In this document: one piece after another, positions 54,501 through 64,000 of the stretch
Numbering within the stretch: position 1 is the stretch's first letter
Layout: each line of letters opens with the position of its first letter
NCBI GenBank assembly: GCA_030427205.1
Contig: JAUHXC010000002.1
Location: 372,001 to 436,000 of the forward strand
Length of the DNA: 64,000 nt
Source of the DNA: a bacterium
GTDB taxonomy: Bacteria > Myxococcota_A > Bradymonadia > UBA7976 > UBA1532
Direction of reading: 5' to 3'
Translations under genes and position numbers: made by a program
Notes under the pieces: generated by a model
Told to the model about the DNA's origin: nothing
Seen by the model: only the letters and a program-made list of their open reading frames with translations
Database searches by the model: none

Positions 54501-56677
54501 CCGAGCCCGTCGGGGCCGCGGCGCAGCAGCGTCTCCATGAGCACCGACGGGGTCACCACCTCGCTGGTGCCGTCGGCGCCGTCCCGCGGGCGCCGCTCGA
54601 AGAACTCGGCGACGTCGGCGAACACCTCGAGCAGGTCGACCGCCGGCTGCGGATCGACCCGGCCGGCGTCGTCACCGAGGGTGCCCACCGGCACGTCCCA
54701 GCCCACGAACGCGGCCCGGATCCGCTCCGCGGCCGCCGCCGAGCGTGGCGGTCGGCTCTGCCAGGGCACCCGCACCCGCTCGGCGGGCTCGCTCTCTTCG
54801 CCGCCGGCGAGCTCGAGCACGACCATCAGCTGGCCCGCCCGCACCTGGGCCCCGGGGGCCACCCGGATCTCGCGCACGACGCCGGCCCGCGGGCTCTCGA
54901 CGCGCACCTCCATCTTCATCGACTCGAGCACGACGACGCAGCCGCCCGCCGGCACCGCGTCGCCGACGGCGAGCGGCACGTCGAGCACCATCGCCGCCGA
55001 GGGCGCCAGGATCGATCCCCCGCTCGCCGCGGCGACCCGATGGGCGGTGCCGTCGACGAGGTAGGTCAGATCCCCCGGCGCCCGCTCGACCCGATAGCGC
55101 CCGCCGGAGAGCGACAGCCAGCGCTGGTAGAGCCCGTCGGGCTCGTAGCGCACCGTCACCTCGCCGTCGGCGTGGCGCACCCGAAAGCGATGCGGCCCGA
55201 TGCGATAGACCTCGAGCGCGTCACCGACCTCGACCCGATGCCGATCGGCGCCGCGCGCCGGGGCCCGATCGCCGTCGGCGAGGAACCGATCGATGGCGGC
55301 GGCGAGCACCGCGACGCCGGCCCCCTCGGGCGGATCGACCGGCAGCCGATCGACGAGGCCGACGTCGAACTCGCCGGCCCGCACGTCGGGCCGGGCGAGC
55401 AGCGCGCGCAGGAAGTTGAGGTTGGTGGTGCCGCCGTCGACGATCACCCGGGTGCGGTCGAGCGCGTGGGCCAGCCGCCCGAGCGCCGCCTGACGGCTCG
55501 GGCCCCAAGCGATGATCTTCGCCACGAGCGGATCGAACTCCGGCGAGATCGCCTCGCCCTCGGTGAAGCCGGTATCGACCCGCACCCCGGGGCCCGTCGG
55601 GCTGACGAAGCGCAGCAGGCGCCCCGGCGCGGGCACGAAGCCGCGCTGCGGATCTTCGGCGCAGACCCGGGCCTCGATCGCCCAGCCGCGACCCATCGTC
55701 TCCGCCGGCAGCGGCCGGCCGCGGGCCAGATCGATCTGCGCCCGGACGAGGTCGACGCCGAAGACCTCTTCGGTGACCGGGTGCTCGACCTGCAGGCGGG
55801 TATTGACCTCGAGGAAGTACGCCGCGTCCGCCGACTGGTCGTAGAGGAACTCGACGGTGCCCGCGCTGCGATAGCGCACCGCGCTGCACAGCCGGCGCGC
55901 GGCGGCGATGATCCGCGCCTCCGCGGCTTTCGACAGACCCGGCGAGGGGCACTCTTCGACGATCTTCTGCCGCCGGCGCTGCAGCGAGCACTCGCGCACG
56001 CCGAGGATGCGCACCTCGCCCTCGCCGTCGCCGAGCACCTGGATCTCGACGTGGCGCGCCCCGTCGACGCAGCGCTCGACGAAGATGCCACCGCCGTGGA
56101 ACGAGCGATCGGCCTCGTCGCGGGCCGACGCGAAGGCTTCGGGCAGCGCCTCGGCCGCCTCGACCCGGCGGATGCCGCGCCCGCCGCCGCCGCCGGCCGC
56201 CTTGAGCATCAGGGGGAAGCCGATGCGCTCGGCTTCGCGGGCGGCCGCCTCGGCGTCGGCCACCACCGCCCACGGCGCCACCGGCACATCGCATGACTCG
56301 GCCAGCCGCTTGGCGGCGATCTTGTCGCCGAGGCGGCGCATCGTCTCGGGTCGCGGGGCGAGCAGCGTGATGCCCGCCGCCTCGAGCGCCGCGGTGAAGT
56401 CGGCGTCCTCCGAGGCGAAGCCCCAGCCGAGCCAGGCCGCGTCGCACAGCCCCGCCCGCAGCCCCTCGATGACCTTCTCGGCGTCGAGGTAGGCCCGCCG
56501 CCCCTCGCCGATGCGCACCGCGGCGTCCGCCGAGCGCACGTAGAGCGAGTCCACATCGGGATCGGTGTAGAGCGCCACCGCCATCGGGGCCTCGGCCTCC
56601 TCCCGGCGCAGCGCGTCGAGCGCCGCGAGGAATCGGACCGCCGGCTCTCCTCGGTTGACGATTCCGATACAGCGCAT
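51521..56677 (-). CDS. Single-polypeptide biotin-dependent acyl-CoA carboxylase
   Basis: A 1718-aa fused enzyme taken from ATG 56677 (GGAGGTGGC upstream; the track's 57226 start runs over another gene). Biotin carboxylase occupies ~1-450: ATP-grasp loop KAAGGGGGRGIR (~159-170) and EVNTRLQVEHPVTEE (~290-304). The biotin carrier lies near 560-620 with VLESMKMEV (biotinyl Lys588). A linker follows with no clear family (~620-1150), then a carboxyltransferase-like half (GLIYRYHDHVYVPP; MAAVIDRG...VVIGIENQPVS-type; RGSFASVIGGAPAAAVVFA). The order biotin carboxylase, carrier, carboxyltransferase resembles eukaryotic acetyl-CoA carboxylase rather than the usual split bacterial subunits. Acetyl- or propionyl-CoA is the likely substrate; which one is not readable. 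Confidence 0.9.
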   Translation of the reverse strand: MRCIGIVNRGEPAVRFLAALDALRREEAEAPMAVALYTDPDVDSLYVRSADAAVRIGEGRRAYLDAEKVIEGLRAGLCDAAWLGWGFASEDADFTAALEAAGITLLAPRPETMRRLGDKIAAKRLAESCDVPVAPWAVVADAEAAAREAERIGFPLMLKAAGGGGGRGIRRVEAAEALPEAFASARDEADRSFHGGGIFVERCVDGARHVEIQVLGDGEGEVRILGVRECSLQRRRQKIVEECPSPGLSKAAEARIIAAARRLCSAVRYRSAGTVEFLYDQSADAAYFLEVNTRLQVEHPVTEEVFGVDLVRAQIDLARGRPLPAETMGRGWAIEARVCAEDPQRGFVPAPGRLLRFVSPTGPGVRVDTGFTEGEAISPEFDPLVAKIIAWGPSRQAALGRLAHALDRTRVIVDGGTTNLNFLRALLARPDVRAGEFDVGLVDRLPVDPPEGAGVAVLAAAIDRFLADGDRAPARGADRHRVEVGDALEVYRIGPHRFRVRHADGEVTVRYEPDGLYQRWLSLSGGRYRVERAPGDLTYLVDGTAHRVAAASGGSILAPSAAMVLDVPLAVGDAVPAGGCVVVLESMKMEVRVESPRAGVVREIRVAPGAQVRAGQLMVVLELAGGEESEPAERVRVPWQSRPPRSAAAAERIRAAFVGWDVPVGTLGDDAGRVDPQPAVDLLEVFADVAEFFERRPRDGADGTSEVVTPSVLMETLLRRGPDGLGAGARKALARALRHHGIDELDAEAAPDEALDRLARAQDALPETVPAAARLIERLTDAPPALLDRLCNLDPGRFGPVREAADRARYRLIERAALHRLTQRGEARAEEMLQRLRAGTLDWTGFIAAPESLVPGLAPEAAAGCPVAAEGVARRLEWTGGDFPFEALTLGERPAFRAGEGDQAVVCVTGRIDEVEALVATAHALPPTRRLDLVLVPESPAAVEEAMARAVTAARPDGRARPPWGEVCILVVRGPHYPRVRRFYADGSERVDRTDVMPSTARRLELDRLERFEFKRLPSDDDVVLFHARARENAEDVRLLAFGEVRSLERLGTGRPLRLPHIERVFHAAVRAIEAARAAHDPRRRLQWNRITLRVVPPIPYATSLMKAYAARLAPAARRIGLEKLVVRARFTGGGAPEGLSDLSIYDRSGHRLELELNPASLAPLAPVTGYEQALVVARRRNIVHPYEIVRMLEGRGDLPPSTFVEHDLDGPALVSVDRPRGQNRAALVVGTIVSRPADRDDAFERVLLVSDPTRRMGALAEPECRRVIAALDLAEQRDLPLEWVALSAGARIDWDTGTENLDWTARVLARIVRFTQAGGQIDLIVSGVCVGAQAYWNAEATMMMHTRGLLVMTDRGAMVLTGKRALDASGCVSAADDLALGGYTAVMGPNGQAQAHAADLAQAYGLIYRYHDHVYVPPGERRPRRIATDDPADRDMTLDAYPADAGHGFERIGELFDSRHNPDRKRPFAVRPVMAAVIDRGCRPVERWAAWRGAETAVVWEARIGGFGATVIGIENQPVSRVGQPSADGPAQLAGGTLYPQASRKVARALNAASGRRPVVVLANLSGFDGSPESLGQWQLEYGAEIGRAVVNFDGPIVFAVLSRYHGGAYVVFSKALNPRLVSVAIRGSFASVIGGAPAAAVVFARDVRRRTAELGGGESARSAALAEIAARFDGVHTVERARQVGSIDRIIEAQTLRPFIVQQLADDHRSGASAGQ

Positions 56678-56766
56678 GCCACCTCCGGTACGACTCGGCT
56701 CCGGGCCCTTGTACCGAGCGACGGCGTCGGGCGCCAGAGCGGCGCGCAGACCGTGGGCGGGCGCCC

Positions 56767-57150
56767 TCAGTGGGCGAAGGCGTGGGCCTTGAGGGTGTCG
56801 AGGTCGACGAGCTCGAGGGTCGACATCTCGGTCGCTTCGAGGATGACCGGCGGCGCGCAGCCGGCCTGCATGGCCTCGATCCAGCGGCCGGCGCACAGGC
56901 ACCAGCGATCGCCGTCGACGAGGCCCGGAAAATCGAACGCAGGGACCGGCGTGCTCAGGTCGTTGCCCCGGCTGCGGCTGAACGCCAGGAAGGCGTCGGT
57001 GACCCGCGCGCAGACGGTGTGCCGCCCGCGATCCCGCGCGTCGGTCCGGCAGCGTCCGTCTCGATACCAGCCGGTCATCGGGCGACACCCGCAGATCTCG
57101 AGGGCCGTGCCGAGCACGTTGAGGGCCTCGGTCGACGTGCCGTCTTTCAT
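56767..57150 (-). CDS. DUF2237 family protein
   Basis: A 127-aa protein matching DUF2237 end to end: LNVLGTALEICGCRPMTGWYRDGRC, then DRGRHTVCARVTDAFLAFSRSRGNDLSTP, FDFPGLVDGDRWCLCAGRWIEAM and APPVILEATEMSTLELVDLDTLKAHAFAH. The several conserved cysteines (Cys20, 22, 34, 47 and the CLC pair) suggest metal or redox chemistry, but the family has no assigned function. GGAGGCGC precedes the ATG. It lies directly upstream of the acyl-CoA carboxylase on the same strand (89 nt gap) and is divergent from the isomerase gene. Confidence 0.9.
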   Translation of the reverse strand: MKDGTSTEALNVLGTALEICGCRPMTGWYRDGRCRTDARDRGRHTVCARVTDAFLAFSRSRGNDLSTPVPAFDFPGLVDGDRWCLCAGRWIEAMQAGCAPPVILEATEMSTLELVDLDTLKAHAFAH

Positions 57151-57324
57151 GCGCCTCCTTCGGTCGCGGGTCCAGATGCCCGGGGCGCGCGGGGGGTCGC
57201 AGCCCGAATCGTTCGCCGCGGCCCACCGATCAAGTCGTGGCGCTCGCGTTCACGCTCGTGCAGAATCGGGCCGTCGTCGGCCCGACGCGCTCGGTCGACG
57301 GGGCGGCCAGCGAATCGGAGGTCG

Positions 57325-58173
57325 ATGTTGAACGGGCTGCGCTACGCGTTCAATACCAATGGCTGCGCCCACCACCGCCTCGGCGACGCGCTCGAGCTGA
57401 TCGCCGAGGCGGGCTATGCCGGCGTCGCGCTGACCCTCGACCACCATCACTTCGATCCGTTCGCCCCGCAGCTCGAGAAGCGGGCCGCCCGACTCGCCAA
57501 CCGCCTCGCCGCGCTCGGCCTGGGCCTCGTCGTCGAGACCGGCGCGCGCTTCCTGCTCGATCCCCGGCGCAAGCACGAGCCGACGCTGATCGCCCCCGAG
57601 GCGAGCGGCCGGGCGCGGCGCATCGACTTCCTCACCCGCGCGCTCGACATCGCCGCGATCTGCGGCGCCGAGGCGGTCAGCTTCTGGGCCGGCGTACCGC
57701 GACCGGGGCTCGATCGCGTCCAGGCCTCGCGGTGGCTCGAAGACGGCGTGCGCACGCTGGTCGAGCGGGCCGAGAGCCGGGGGGTGCTCGCGGCGCTCGA
57801 GCCCGAGCCGGGTCATCTCGTCGAGACGTGCGAGGACTGGCAGGCTCTGCGCGAGCGCATCCCGGGCCTCGCGCTGGCGCTCGACATCGGACATCTGCTG
57901 GTGACCGGCGAGGCCGAGCCGCCCGAGGCGATCCTCTCCCACCGCGGCCTGCTGGGTGCGGTCGCCATCGAAGACATGCGCCGCGGCGAGCACGTGCATC
58001 GACCCTTTGGCGAGGGCGACCTCGATCTGTGCTCGACGGTGGCCGCGCTGCACGCGGTGGAGTACCGCGGGCTGGTCAGCGTCGAGCTGTCCCGCGACTC
58101 CCACCGGGCGCACGAGATCATCCCCGGCTCGATCGAAGCCCTGCTCGACGCCGAAGGCATGCTGACCGCCTGA
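57325..58173 (+). CDS. Xylose isomerase-like TIM-barrel (sugar phosphate isomerase/epimerase family)
   Basis: A 282-aa protein taken from ATG 57325, with GGAG just upstream. The track ORF from 56770 is antisense to DUF2237. The pattern of alternating strands and helices is typical: LRYAFNTNGCAHHRLGDALELIAEAGYAGVALT, then HHFDPFAPQLEKRAARLANRLAALGLGLVVETG, ALEPEPGHLVETCEDW (likely metal ligand Glu), LALALDIGHLL, and VAIEDMRRGEHVHRPFGEGDLDL near the end. Divalent-metal ligands fit the AP-endonuclease-2/xylose isomerase superfamily. The substrate is not known and no neighbouring sugar genes are present. Confidence 0.82.
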   Translation: MLNGLRYAFNTNGCAHHRLGDALELIAEAGYAGVALTLDHHHFDPFAPQLEKRAARLANRLAALGLGLVVETGARFLLDPRRKHEPTLIAPEASGRARRIDFLTRALDIAAICGAEAVSFWAGVPRPGLDRVQASRWLEDGVRTLVERAESRGVLAALEPEPGHLVETCEDWQALRERIPGLALALDIGHLLVTGEAEPPEAILSHRGLLGAVAIEDMRRGEHVHRPFGEGDLDLCSTVAALHAVEYRGLVSVELSRDSHRAHEIIPGSIEALLDAEGMLTA

Positions 58174-58188
58174 CGGTCTCGGGCGCCG

Positions 58189-59448
58189 TCAGAACTGCTC
58201 GGCCTCGGTCGAGCCGACCATCGCCAACGTATCGCCCCCGCCCAGCGCCTGGCGCACGGCGTCGAAGTAGCCGGTGCCGACCTCCCGCTGGTGGCGGGTC
58301 GCGGTGTAGCCCGCCGCCTCCGAGATGAACTCCCGCTGCTGCAGCGCGGCGTAGGCGGTCATGCCCTCGGCGCGGTAGGCCCGCGCCAGCTCGAACATGC
58401 TGTGGTTCAAGGCGTGGAAGCCCGCCAGGGTCACGAACTGGTACGCGTAGCCCATCTCGCCCAGGGCCTTCTGGAAGCGGGCGATGGTCGCGTCGTCGAG
58501 GTGGGCCTTCCAGTTGAACGACGGCGAGCAGTTGTAGGCCAGCAGCTTGCCCGGGTACCGCGCGTGGATCGCCTCGGCGAAGCGGCGCGCCTCGTCCAGA
58601 TCGGGGTGCCCCGTCTCGCACCACAGCACGTCGGCGTACGGCGCGTAGGCCAACCCGCGGGCGATGGCCATGTCGAGCCCGCCGGTGATGCGGTGGAAGC
58701 CCTCCTCGGTGCGCTCGCCGGTCACGAAGGCCCGATCCCGCGGGTCGACGTCGCTGGTCAGCAGCCGGGCGCTGTTGGCGTCGGTCCGGGCGACGAGCAC
58801 CGTCGGCACGCCCATCACGTCGGCGGCGAGCCGGGCGGCGACGAGCGTCTTGACGAACTGCGCGGTGGGCACGAGCACCTTGCCGCCGAGGTGACCGCAC
58901 TTCTTCTCGGCGGCGAGCTGGTCTTCGAAGTGCACCGCCGCGGCGCCCGCCTCGATGAAGCTCTTCATCAGCTCGTGCGCGTTGAGCGCCCCGCCGAAGC
59001 CCGCCTCGGCGTCGGCGACGATCGGCACCAGCCAGTCGCGGCTGACCTCGCCCTCGGCGTGCTCGATCTGATCGGCCCGCAAGAGCGCCCGGTTGATGCG
59101 CCGCACCAGGTTCGGCGCGCTGTCGACCGGGTACAGGCTCTGATCGGGGTACACCTGACCTGCGCTGTTGGCGTCGGCGGCGACCTGCCAGCCGCTGACG
59201 TAGATCGCCGGCAGGCCCGCCTTGACCATCTGCACCGCCTGGTTACCCGAGAGCGCGCCGAGCGACGGCACGAAGGGCTCGCTGTGCAGGGCGCTCCACA
59301 GGCGGCGGGCGCCGCGATCGGCCAGCGTGTGGGCGATGGCCACGCTGCCGCGCAGCCGGCGCACGTCGGCCGCCGAGTATGGCCGCTCGATGCCCTGCCA
59401 GCGGTGGTCGTCGAAGGTCATGGCGGCGGTGTCCGGGGTCGGCTGCAT
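58189..59448 (-). CDS. aceA: Isocitrate lyase
   Basis: A 419-aa enzyme that splits isocitrate to succinate and glyoxylate, the first step of the glyoxylate shunt. The catalytic motif is [10 protein letters not shown] with Cys184. [34 protein letters not shown] and [18 protein letters not shown] complete the family signature. The start is ATG 59448, with GAGGAGATCGCACC before it. It lies 125 nt downstream of malate synthase on the same strand, and the gap is packed with palindromes, so it likely has its own regulated promoter or an operator within the operon. Confidence 0.97.
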   Translation of the reverse strand: MQPTPDTAAMTFDDHRWQGIERPYSAADVRRLRGSVAIAHTLADRGARRLWSALHSEPFVPSLGALSGNQAVQMVKAGLPAIYVSGWQVAADANSAGQVYPDQSLYPVDSAPNLVRRINRALLRADQIEHAEGEVSRDWLVPIVADAEAGFGGALNAHELMKSFIEAGAAAVHFEDQLAAEKKCGHLGGKVLVPTAQFVKTLVAARLAADVMGVPTVLVARTDANSARLLTSDVDPRDRAFVTGERTEEGFHRITGGLDMAIARGLAYAPYADVLWCETGHPDLDEARRFAEAIHARYPGKLLAYNCSPSFNWKAHLDDATIARFQKALGEMGYAYQFVTLAGFHALNHSMFELARAYRAEGMTAYAALQQREFISEAAGYTATRHQREVGTGYFDAVRQALGGGDTLAMVGSTEAEQF

Positions 59449-59478
59449 GGTGCGATCTCCTCGTGTAGTCGTGCCATC

Positions 59479-59549
59479 GCATGCCATGGCTCACCCATGG
59501 CATGCCTCGCATGGCATGTCGTGTGTCATGTGTGATGGCATATGCCATC
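59479..59549 (-). promoter_or_regulatory. Palindrome cluster upstream of aceA
   Basis: GCATGCCATGG (59479-59489) and CCATGGCATGC (59495-59505) are perfect 11-bp inverses with a 5-nt spacer. GATGGCATATGCCATC (59534-59549) is a perfect 16-bp palindrome. A further GCATGGCATG is at 59509-59518. The common half-site is ATGCCAT/ATGGCAT, at least five times in 71 nt, 31-101 nt before the aceA start. Confidence 0.7.
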
Positions 59550-59573
59550 GCTCGGGCGTCGGTCTGCGCGGGG

Positions 59574-61163
<1,590 letters not shown>

Positions 61164-61381
61164 TCGACGACCTCCGGGCAGGGTGTTGCGGCTCGGCTCT
61201 CGAGACGCCCGCGGCGCGATCGAACCGGGTGATCCGTGCGGGCGATGGATGTAAATTGACGCAACGCAGCATCACCGAACAAGGCCCTTCGATATGTGCA
61301 GAGCGTCGGATCTGAACCCGTGAACAGCGATCGACACGCGATGATGTGTGGGTGTGAAGACTTTACAAGCCGGAGGTGGGC
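61164..61381. promoter_or_regulatory. Divergent promoter region between aceB and the regulator
   Basis: This 218-nt gap is less GC-rich than its surroundings. TGTAAA (61250-61255) and TTTACA (61362-61367) are inverted half-sites that could serve a shared regulator. The ATGCCAT half-site seen upstream of aceA is absent here. Confidence 0.4.
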
Positions 61382-62821
61382 ATGAGCGAGCGCATGCGAT
61401 TGGGGGGCAAGGTCCGGGCGCTGCGTCGGCGCAACGGCATGACCCAGGCGGCGCTGGCCCGCGAGCTGGACATCTCGGCGAGCTATCTCGCGCTCATCGA
61501 GGGCGATAAACGCCCGCTCACCGCGCGGCTGCTCATCGGGCTCGCGCGGATCTTCGACGTCGACCTCGCCGCCTTCGACCAGGACGACGACGAGCGGGTG
61601 ATCGGCGACCTGATGGAAGGCTTCAGCGACCCGATCTTCGACGAGCACGGGCTGACGGGCCCCGACGTGCGCGAGCTGGTGCGGGCCTGCCCGGCGGTCG
61701 CCCGGGCGACGGTGACGGCGTTCCGGGCCCTGCGCGCGGCCCGCGAGCTCTCCGAGACCCTGGCCGCCGTCGCCCTCGAGTCCGACCCGCAGGCCGCCCG
61801 CCCGGTGATGAACGACCGCCTGCCCGCCGAAGAGGTCTCCGACGCGCTGCAGCGGGCCGGCAACCACTTCCCCGCCCTCGAACGGGCCGCCGAGACCCTC
61901 TGCGCAGCGCTGGCGCCGCTCGATCGCGATCCGGTCAGCGCGCTGATGCGCTGGCTCGAGCGCAGCTGCATCGTGGTGCGGGTGGACGAGGCCGAGTCGA
62001 TGGGGCAGGCCCTGCGGCGCTTCGAGCCCGATCGAGGCATCCTGCGGCTCTCCGAGGGCCTCTCGCGGCCCAGCCTCTGCTTTCAACTGGCCCACCAGGT
62101 CGGCCTGCTGACGGCCGGCGACGCCCTCGAAGGGCCGGTGCACGACGCGGCCCTCACCTCCGATACCGCCCGCGCCTTGTTTCGGGTCGCCCTCGCCAAC
62201 TACTTCGCCGCGGCGGTCATGATGCCCTATGGGCCGACCCTGGCCGCCGCCCGGCGCACCGGCTACGACGTCGAGCGGCTGATGCATCGCTTCGGCGCGA
62301 GCTGGGAGCAGGTCTGCCATCGCCTCACGACCCTGCGGCGCAAGGGCGACGCCGGCCTGCCGCTGCACTTCGTGCGGGTCGACATCGCCGGCAACATCTC
62401 CAAGCGCTTCAGCGGATCGGGCATCCGCTTCGCCCGCTTCGCCGGCGCCTGCCCGCGCTGGAACGTGCACGCCGCGTTCCTCACCCCGGGGCGCATCCGG
62501 ACCCAGGTCTCGCGCATGCCCGGCGGCGAGGCCTACTTCTGCATCGCGCGCACCGTCGAGCGGGGCGGCGCCGGCTGGCGGGCGCCGCGCACGACCCTCG
62601 CGGTGGGCCTCGGCGCCCGCCTGAGCGACGCCCAGGAGATGGTCTACGCCGCCGATATCGACCTGAGCCGGGCCGAGCAGGCCGCGGTGCCGGTGGGCAC
62701 GACCTGCCGGCTCTGCCCCCGCACCGACTGCGCCCAGCGGGCGATGCCCCAGCTCACCGCGCCGCTGGTGGTCGATCCCGATGTGCGCGGCCTGTCCTTC
62801 TACGCCCGCCCCGATCCCTGA
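61382..62821 (+). CDS. XRE-family regulator of the RamB/ScfR (short-chain acyl) type
   Basis: A 479-aa protein taken from ATG 61382 (GGAGG five nt upstream; the track's GTG 61376 overlaps the site). The N-terminal HTH (KVRALRRRNGMTQAALARELDISASYLALIEGDKRPL) is followed by a long sensing region with an IrrE/ImmA-like middle (SLCFQLAHQVGLL, ALANYFAAAVMMPYGPTLAAA). A C-terminal Cys cluster (CRLCPRTDCAQRAMP) is typical of RamB and ScfR proteins. Relatives control glyoxylate, acetate and propionate genes in actinobacteria. Its position, divergent from aceB-aceA, fits control of those genes by acyl-CoA status. Whether it activates or represses is not shown. Confidence 0.88.
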   Translation: MSERMRLGGKVRALRRRNGMTQAALARELDISASYLALIEGDKRPLTARLLIGLARIFDVDLAAFDQDDDERVIGDLMEGFSDPIFDEHGLTGPDVRELVRACPAVARATVTAFRALRAARELSETLAAVALESDPQAARPVMNDRLPAEEVSDALQRAGNHFPALERAAETLCAALAPLDRDPVSALMRWLERSCIVVRVDEAESMGQALRRFEPDRGILRLSEGLSRPSLCFQLAHQVGLLTAGDALEGPVHDAALTSDTARALFRVALANYFAAAVMMPYGPTLAAARRTGYDVERLMHRFGASWEQVCHRLTTLRRKGDAGLPLHFVRVDIAGNISKRFSGSGIRFARFAGACPRWNVHAAFLTPGRIRTQVSRMPGGEAYFCIARTVERGGAGWRAPRTTLAVGLGARLSDAQEMVYAADIDLSRAEQAAVPVGTTCRLCPRTDCAQRAMPQLTAPLVVDPDVRGLSFYARPDP

Positions 62822-62884
62822 CCGGGCCGATCGCGCCGCCGCATCGGGCTTGCCACGTCTCGCCAGATGCTCCACCGTGCGCCG

Positions 62885-64000
62885 ATGTCCGACTCGACGA
62901 CCACCCGGGCCGAGCGCAGCGAGCTGCGCGAGACCATCCGGCTCGCGGTGCCGCTGGCCCTGGCCACCGCCGGGTTTCAGATGGTCTCCGCGGTCGACGT
63001 GCTCATCGCCGGGCGCATCGGCGAGCAGGCGCTGGCCGCCGTCGGCCTCGGCAGCGCTGTTTTTCTGGTCGTCTCGATCTTCCCCATCGCGGTCATGTTC
63101 GGCCTCGACCCGCTCGTCTCGCAGGCGCTCGGGCGCGGCGACCGGGCGATCACCCATCAGCACCTGGCCGCGGCGAACCGACTCGCCGGCTGGCTCGCGG
63201 TACCGGCCATGGCGGGGATCTGCGCGCTGCTGGCTCTCGCGCTGCTCTTCGTCGAGTTCCAGGCCGGCACGGCCGAGGCCACCTGGGGCTACGTGCTCGG
63301 GCGCACGCCGTCGATCCTGCCCGTGCTCTGGTTCAGCGCGCAGCGCAGCATGCTGCAGGCGTGGGATCGGGTGCGCCCGGTGGCGACGTCGATGATCGTG
63401 GCCAACGTGGTCAACGCGCCGGTGAGCGCGCTGCTCGCGATGGGCGACGGCGCCCTGGTCTGGCTCGGCCTGCCGCCCGTCGGCCTCGGCGACGGCCTCG
63501 GGGCGACCGGCATCGGCCTGGGCAGCACGATCGTCTCGCTGTGCCTCGTGGCCTGGGTCGCTGGCGACATCCGCCGCCTGCCCGAAAGGCCCGATGCGGC
63601 GATCCGCCGCGCGCCGATGGGCGAGATGTGGGCCCTCGGCTGGCCCATCGGCCTGCAATTCGGCAGCGAGGTCAGCATCTTCGCCGGCATCACGCTGCTG
63701 ATGGGGCCGTTCGGCGAGACGGCGGTCGCCGCGCATCAGGTCGCGCTGCAGACCACCTCGCTGACGTTCACCTTCTGCCTGGGGATCAGCAACGCCACCA
63801 CCGTGCGGGTCGGGCTGGGGGTCGGCGCCGCCGACTGGGCCCGCAGCCGCCGCGCGGGCATGGCCGGCCTCGGCCTGGGCGTCGGGGTGATGCTGTGTAC
63901 GGCGACGATGTTCTGGCTCGCCGCCGAGCCCATCGCCCGGATCTTCACCGACGAGGCGCCCGTGATCCGCCTCGCGGCCGGGTTCTTGACCATCGCGGCG
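62885..64000 (+). CDS. MATE-family efflux transporter (3' end outside window)
   Basis: 372 codons are visible without a stop, so the gene is cut by the right edge (family length ~450). It is missing from the track because it has no stop. The frame gives many hydrophobic helices: RLAVPLALATAGFQMVSAVDVLIAGRIGEQALAAVGLGSAVF is typical of NorM/DinF proteins (inner half GxxxxxxVDxxxxGxxG). AAHQVALQTTSLTFTFCLGISNATTVRVG matches the second half-repeat. It exports drugs or toxic organics in exchange for sodium or protons. The start is ATG 62885 or ATG 62867 in the same frame; neither has a clear ribosome site. Confidence 0.87.
   Translation, partial: MSDSTTTRAERSELRETIRLAVPLALATAGFQMVSAVDVLIAGRIGEQALAAVGLGSAVFLVVSIFPIAVMFGLDPLVSQALGRGDRAITHQHLAAANRLAGWLAVPAMAGICALLALALLFVEFQAGTAEATWGYVLGRTPSILPVLWFSAQRSMLQAWDRVRPVATSMIVANVVNAPVSALLAMGDGALVWLGLPPVGLGDGLGATGIGLGSTIVSLCLVAWVAGDIRRLPERPDAAIRRAPMGEMWALGWPIGLQFGSEVSIFAGITLLMGPFGETAVAAHQVALQTTSLTFTFCLGISNATTVRVGLGVGAADWARSRRAGMAGLGLGVGVMLCTATMFWLAAEPIARIFTDEAPVIRLAAGFLTIAA

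Noticed and set aside
52295-56296. 1333-aa plus-strand ORF
   Set aside because: It is antisense to the acyl-CoA carboxylase, which has clear ATP-grasp and biotin motifs.

Overview
The window is a GC-rich bacterial chromosome segment, roughly 70% GC by eye. The likely source is a myxobacterium-like organism (Myxococcota, Bradymonadota or a related former deltaproteobacterial group). This rests on content, not on a phylogenetic marker. The clues are many lipoproteins with long Cys-rich repeat arrays, MopE-type CDGxDNDCDG motifs, myxobacterial disulfide repeats, FAS1 domains, a eukaryote-type glutamine synthetase, a single-chain acyl-CoA carboxylase and a glyoxylate shunt beside a RamB/ScfR-type regulator. 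No tRNA, rRNA, complete insertion sequence or CRISPR array was seen.

Layout. 2-13270: a cell-surface block with two paralogous modules, each pairing a giant Cys-repeat protein with a small TPR-like membrane-anchored protein. They are arranged in opposite order around two FAS1 lipoproteins on the minus strand. 13410-18989: a secreted unknown protein, a macrolide-phosphotransferase-like kinase, a long-chain acyl-CoA ligase, and a collagen-like/disulfide-repeat/fibrinogen-like secreted protein. 18999-19160: a nested inverted-repeat element. 19244-28327: envelope proteins (beta-barrel plus DUF547 lipoprotein, two paired soluble-domain/barrel proteins, a zinc-ribbon protein, DUF2147, a five-copy Cys-domain lipoprotein coupled to a trypsin-like protease). 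28512-31114: GlnII glutamine synthetase, a short HTH protein with a coupled microprotein, and a methyltransferase. 31115-31830: a degenerate inverted and direct repeat array without a credible gene, followed by an AT-rich promoter with palindromic half-sites and an orphan gene. 33051-36632: a candidate restriction-modification pair. 36778-38357: glutathione peroxidase, FMN reductase and an HNH nuclease. 38380-44447: an operon of two very large secreted proteins. 44547-48149: DUF924, a frameshifted enoyl-CoA hydratase, an outer-membrane lipoprotein, Hsp33 and a TfoX C-terminal domain protein. 48281-51459: a nine-heme cytochrome c and a PP2C phosphatase. 51521-58173: a one-polypeptide acyl-CoA carboxylase, DUF2237 and a TIM-barrel isomerase. 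58189-62821: aceA, aceB and a divergent RamB/ScfR regulator. 62885 to the right edge: a MATE transporter, cut by the window.

How it fits together. The metabolic genes (acyl-CoA ligase, enoyl-CoA hydratase, acyl-CoA carboxylase, isocitrate lyase, malate synthase, RamB/ScfR) suggest growth on fatty acids or acetate with regulated carboxylation. Much of the rest encodes exported disulfide-rich proteins, pointing to an elaborate cell surface. The 31-38 kb stretch (repeat array, orphan gene with its own operator-like promoter, methylase plus nuclease, HNH protein) is the most accessory-looking region and the best place to look for an undescribed system.
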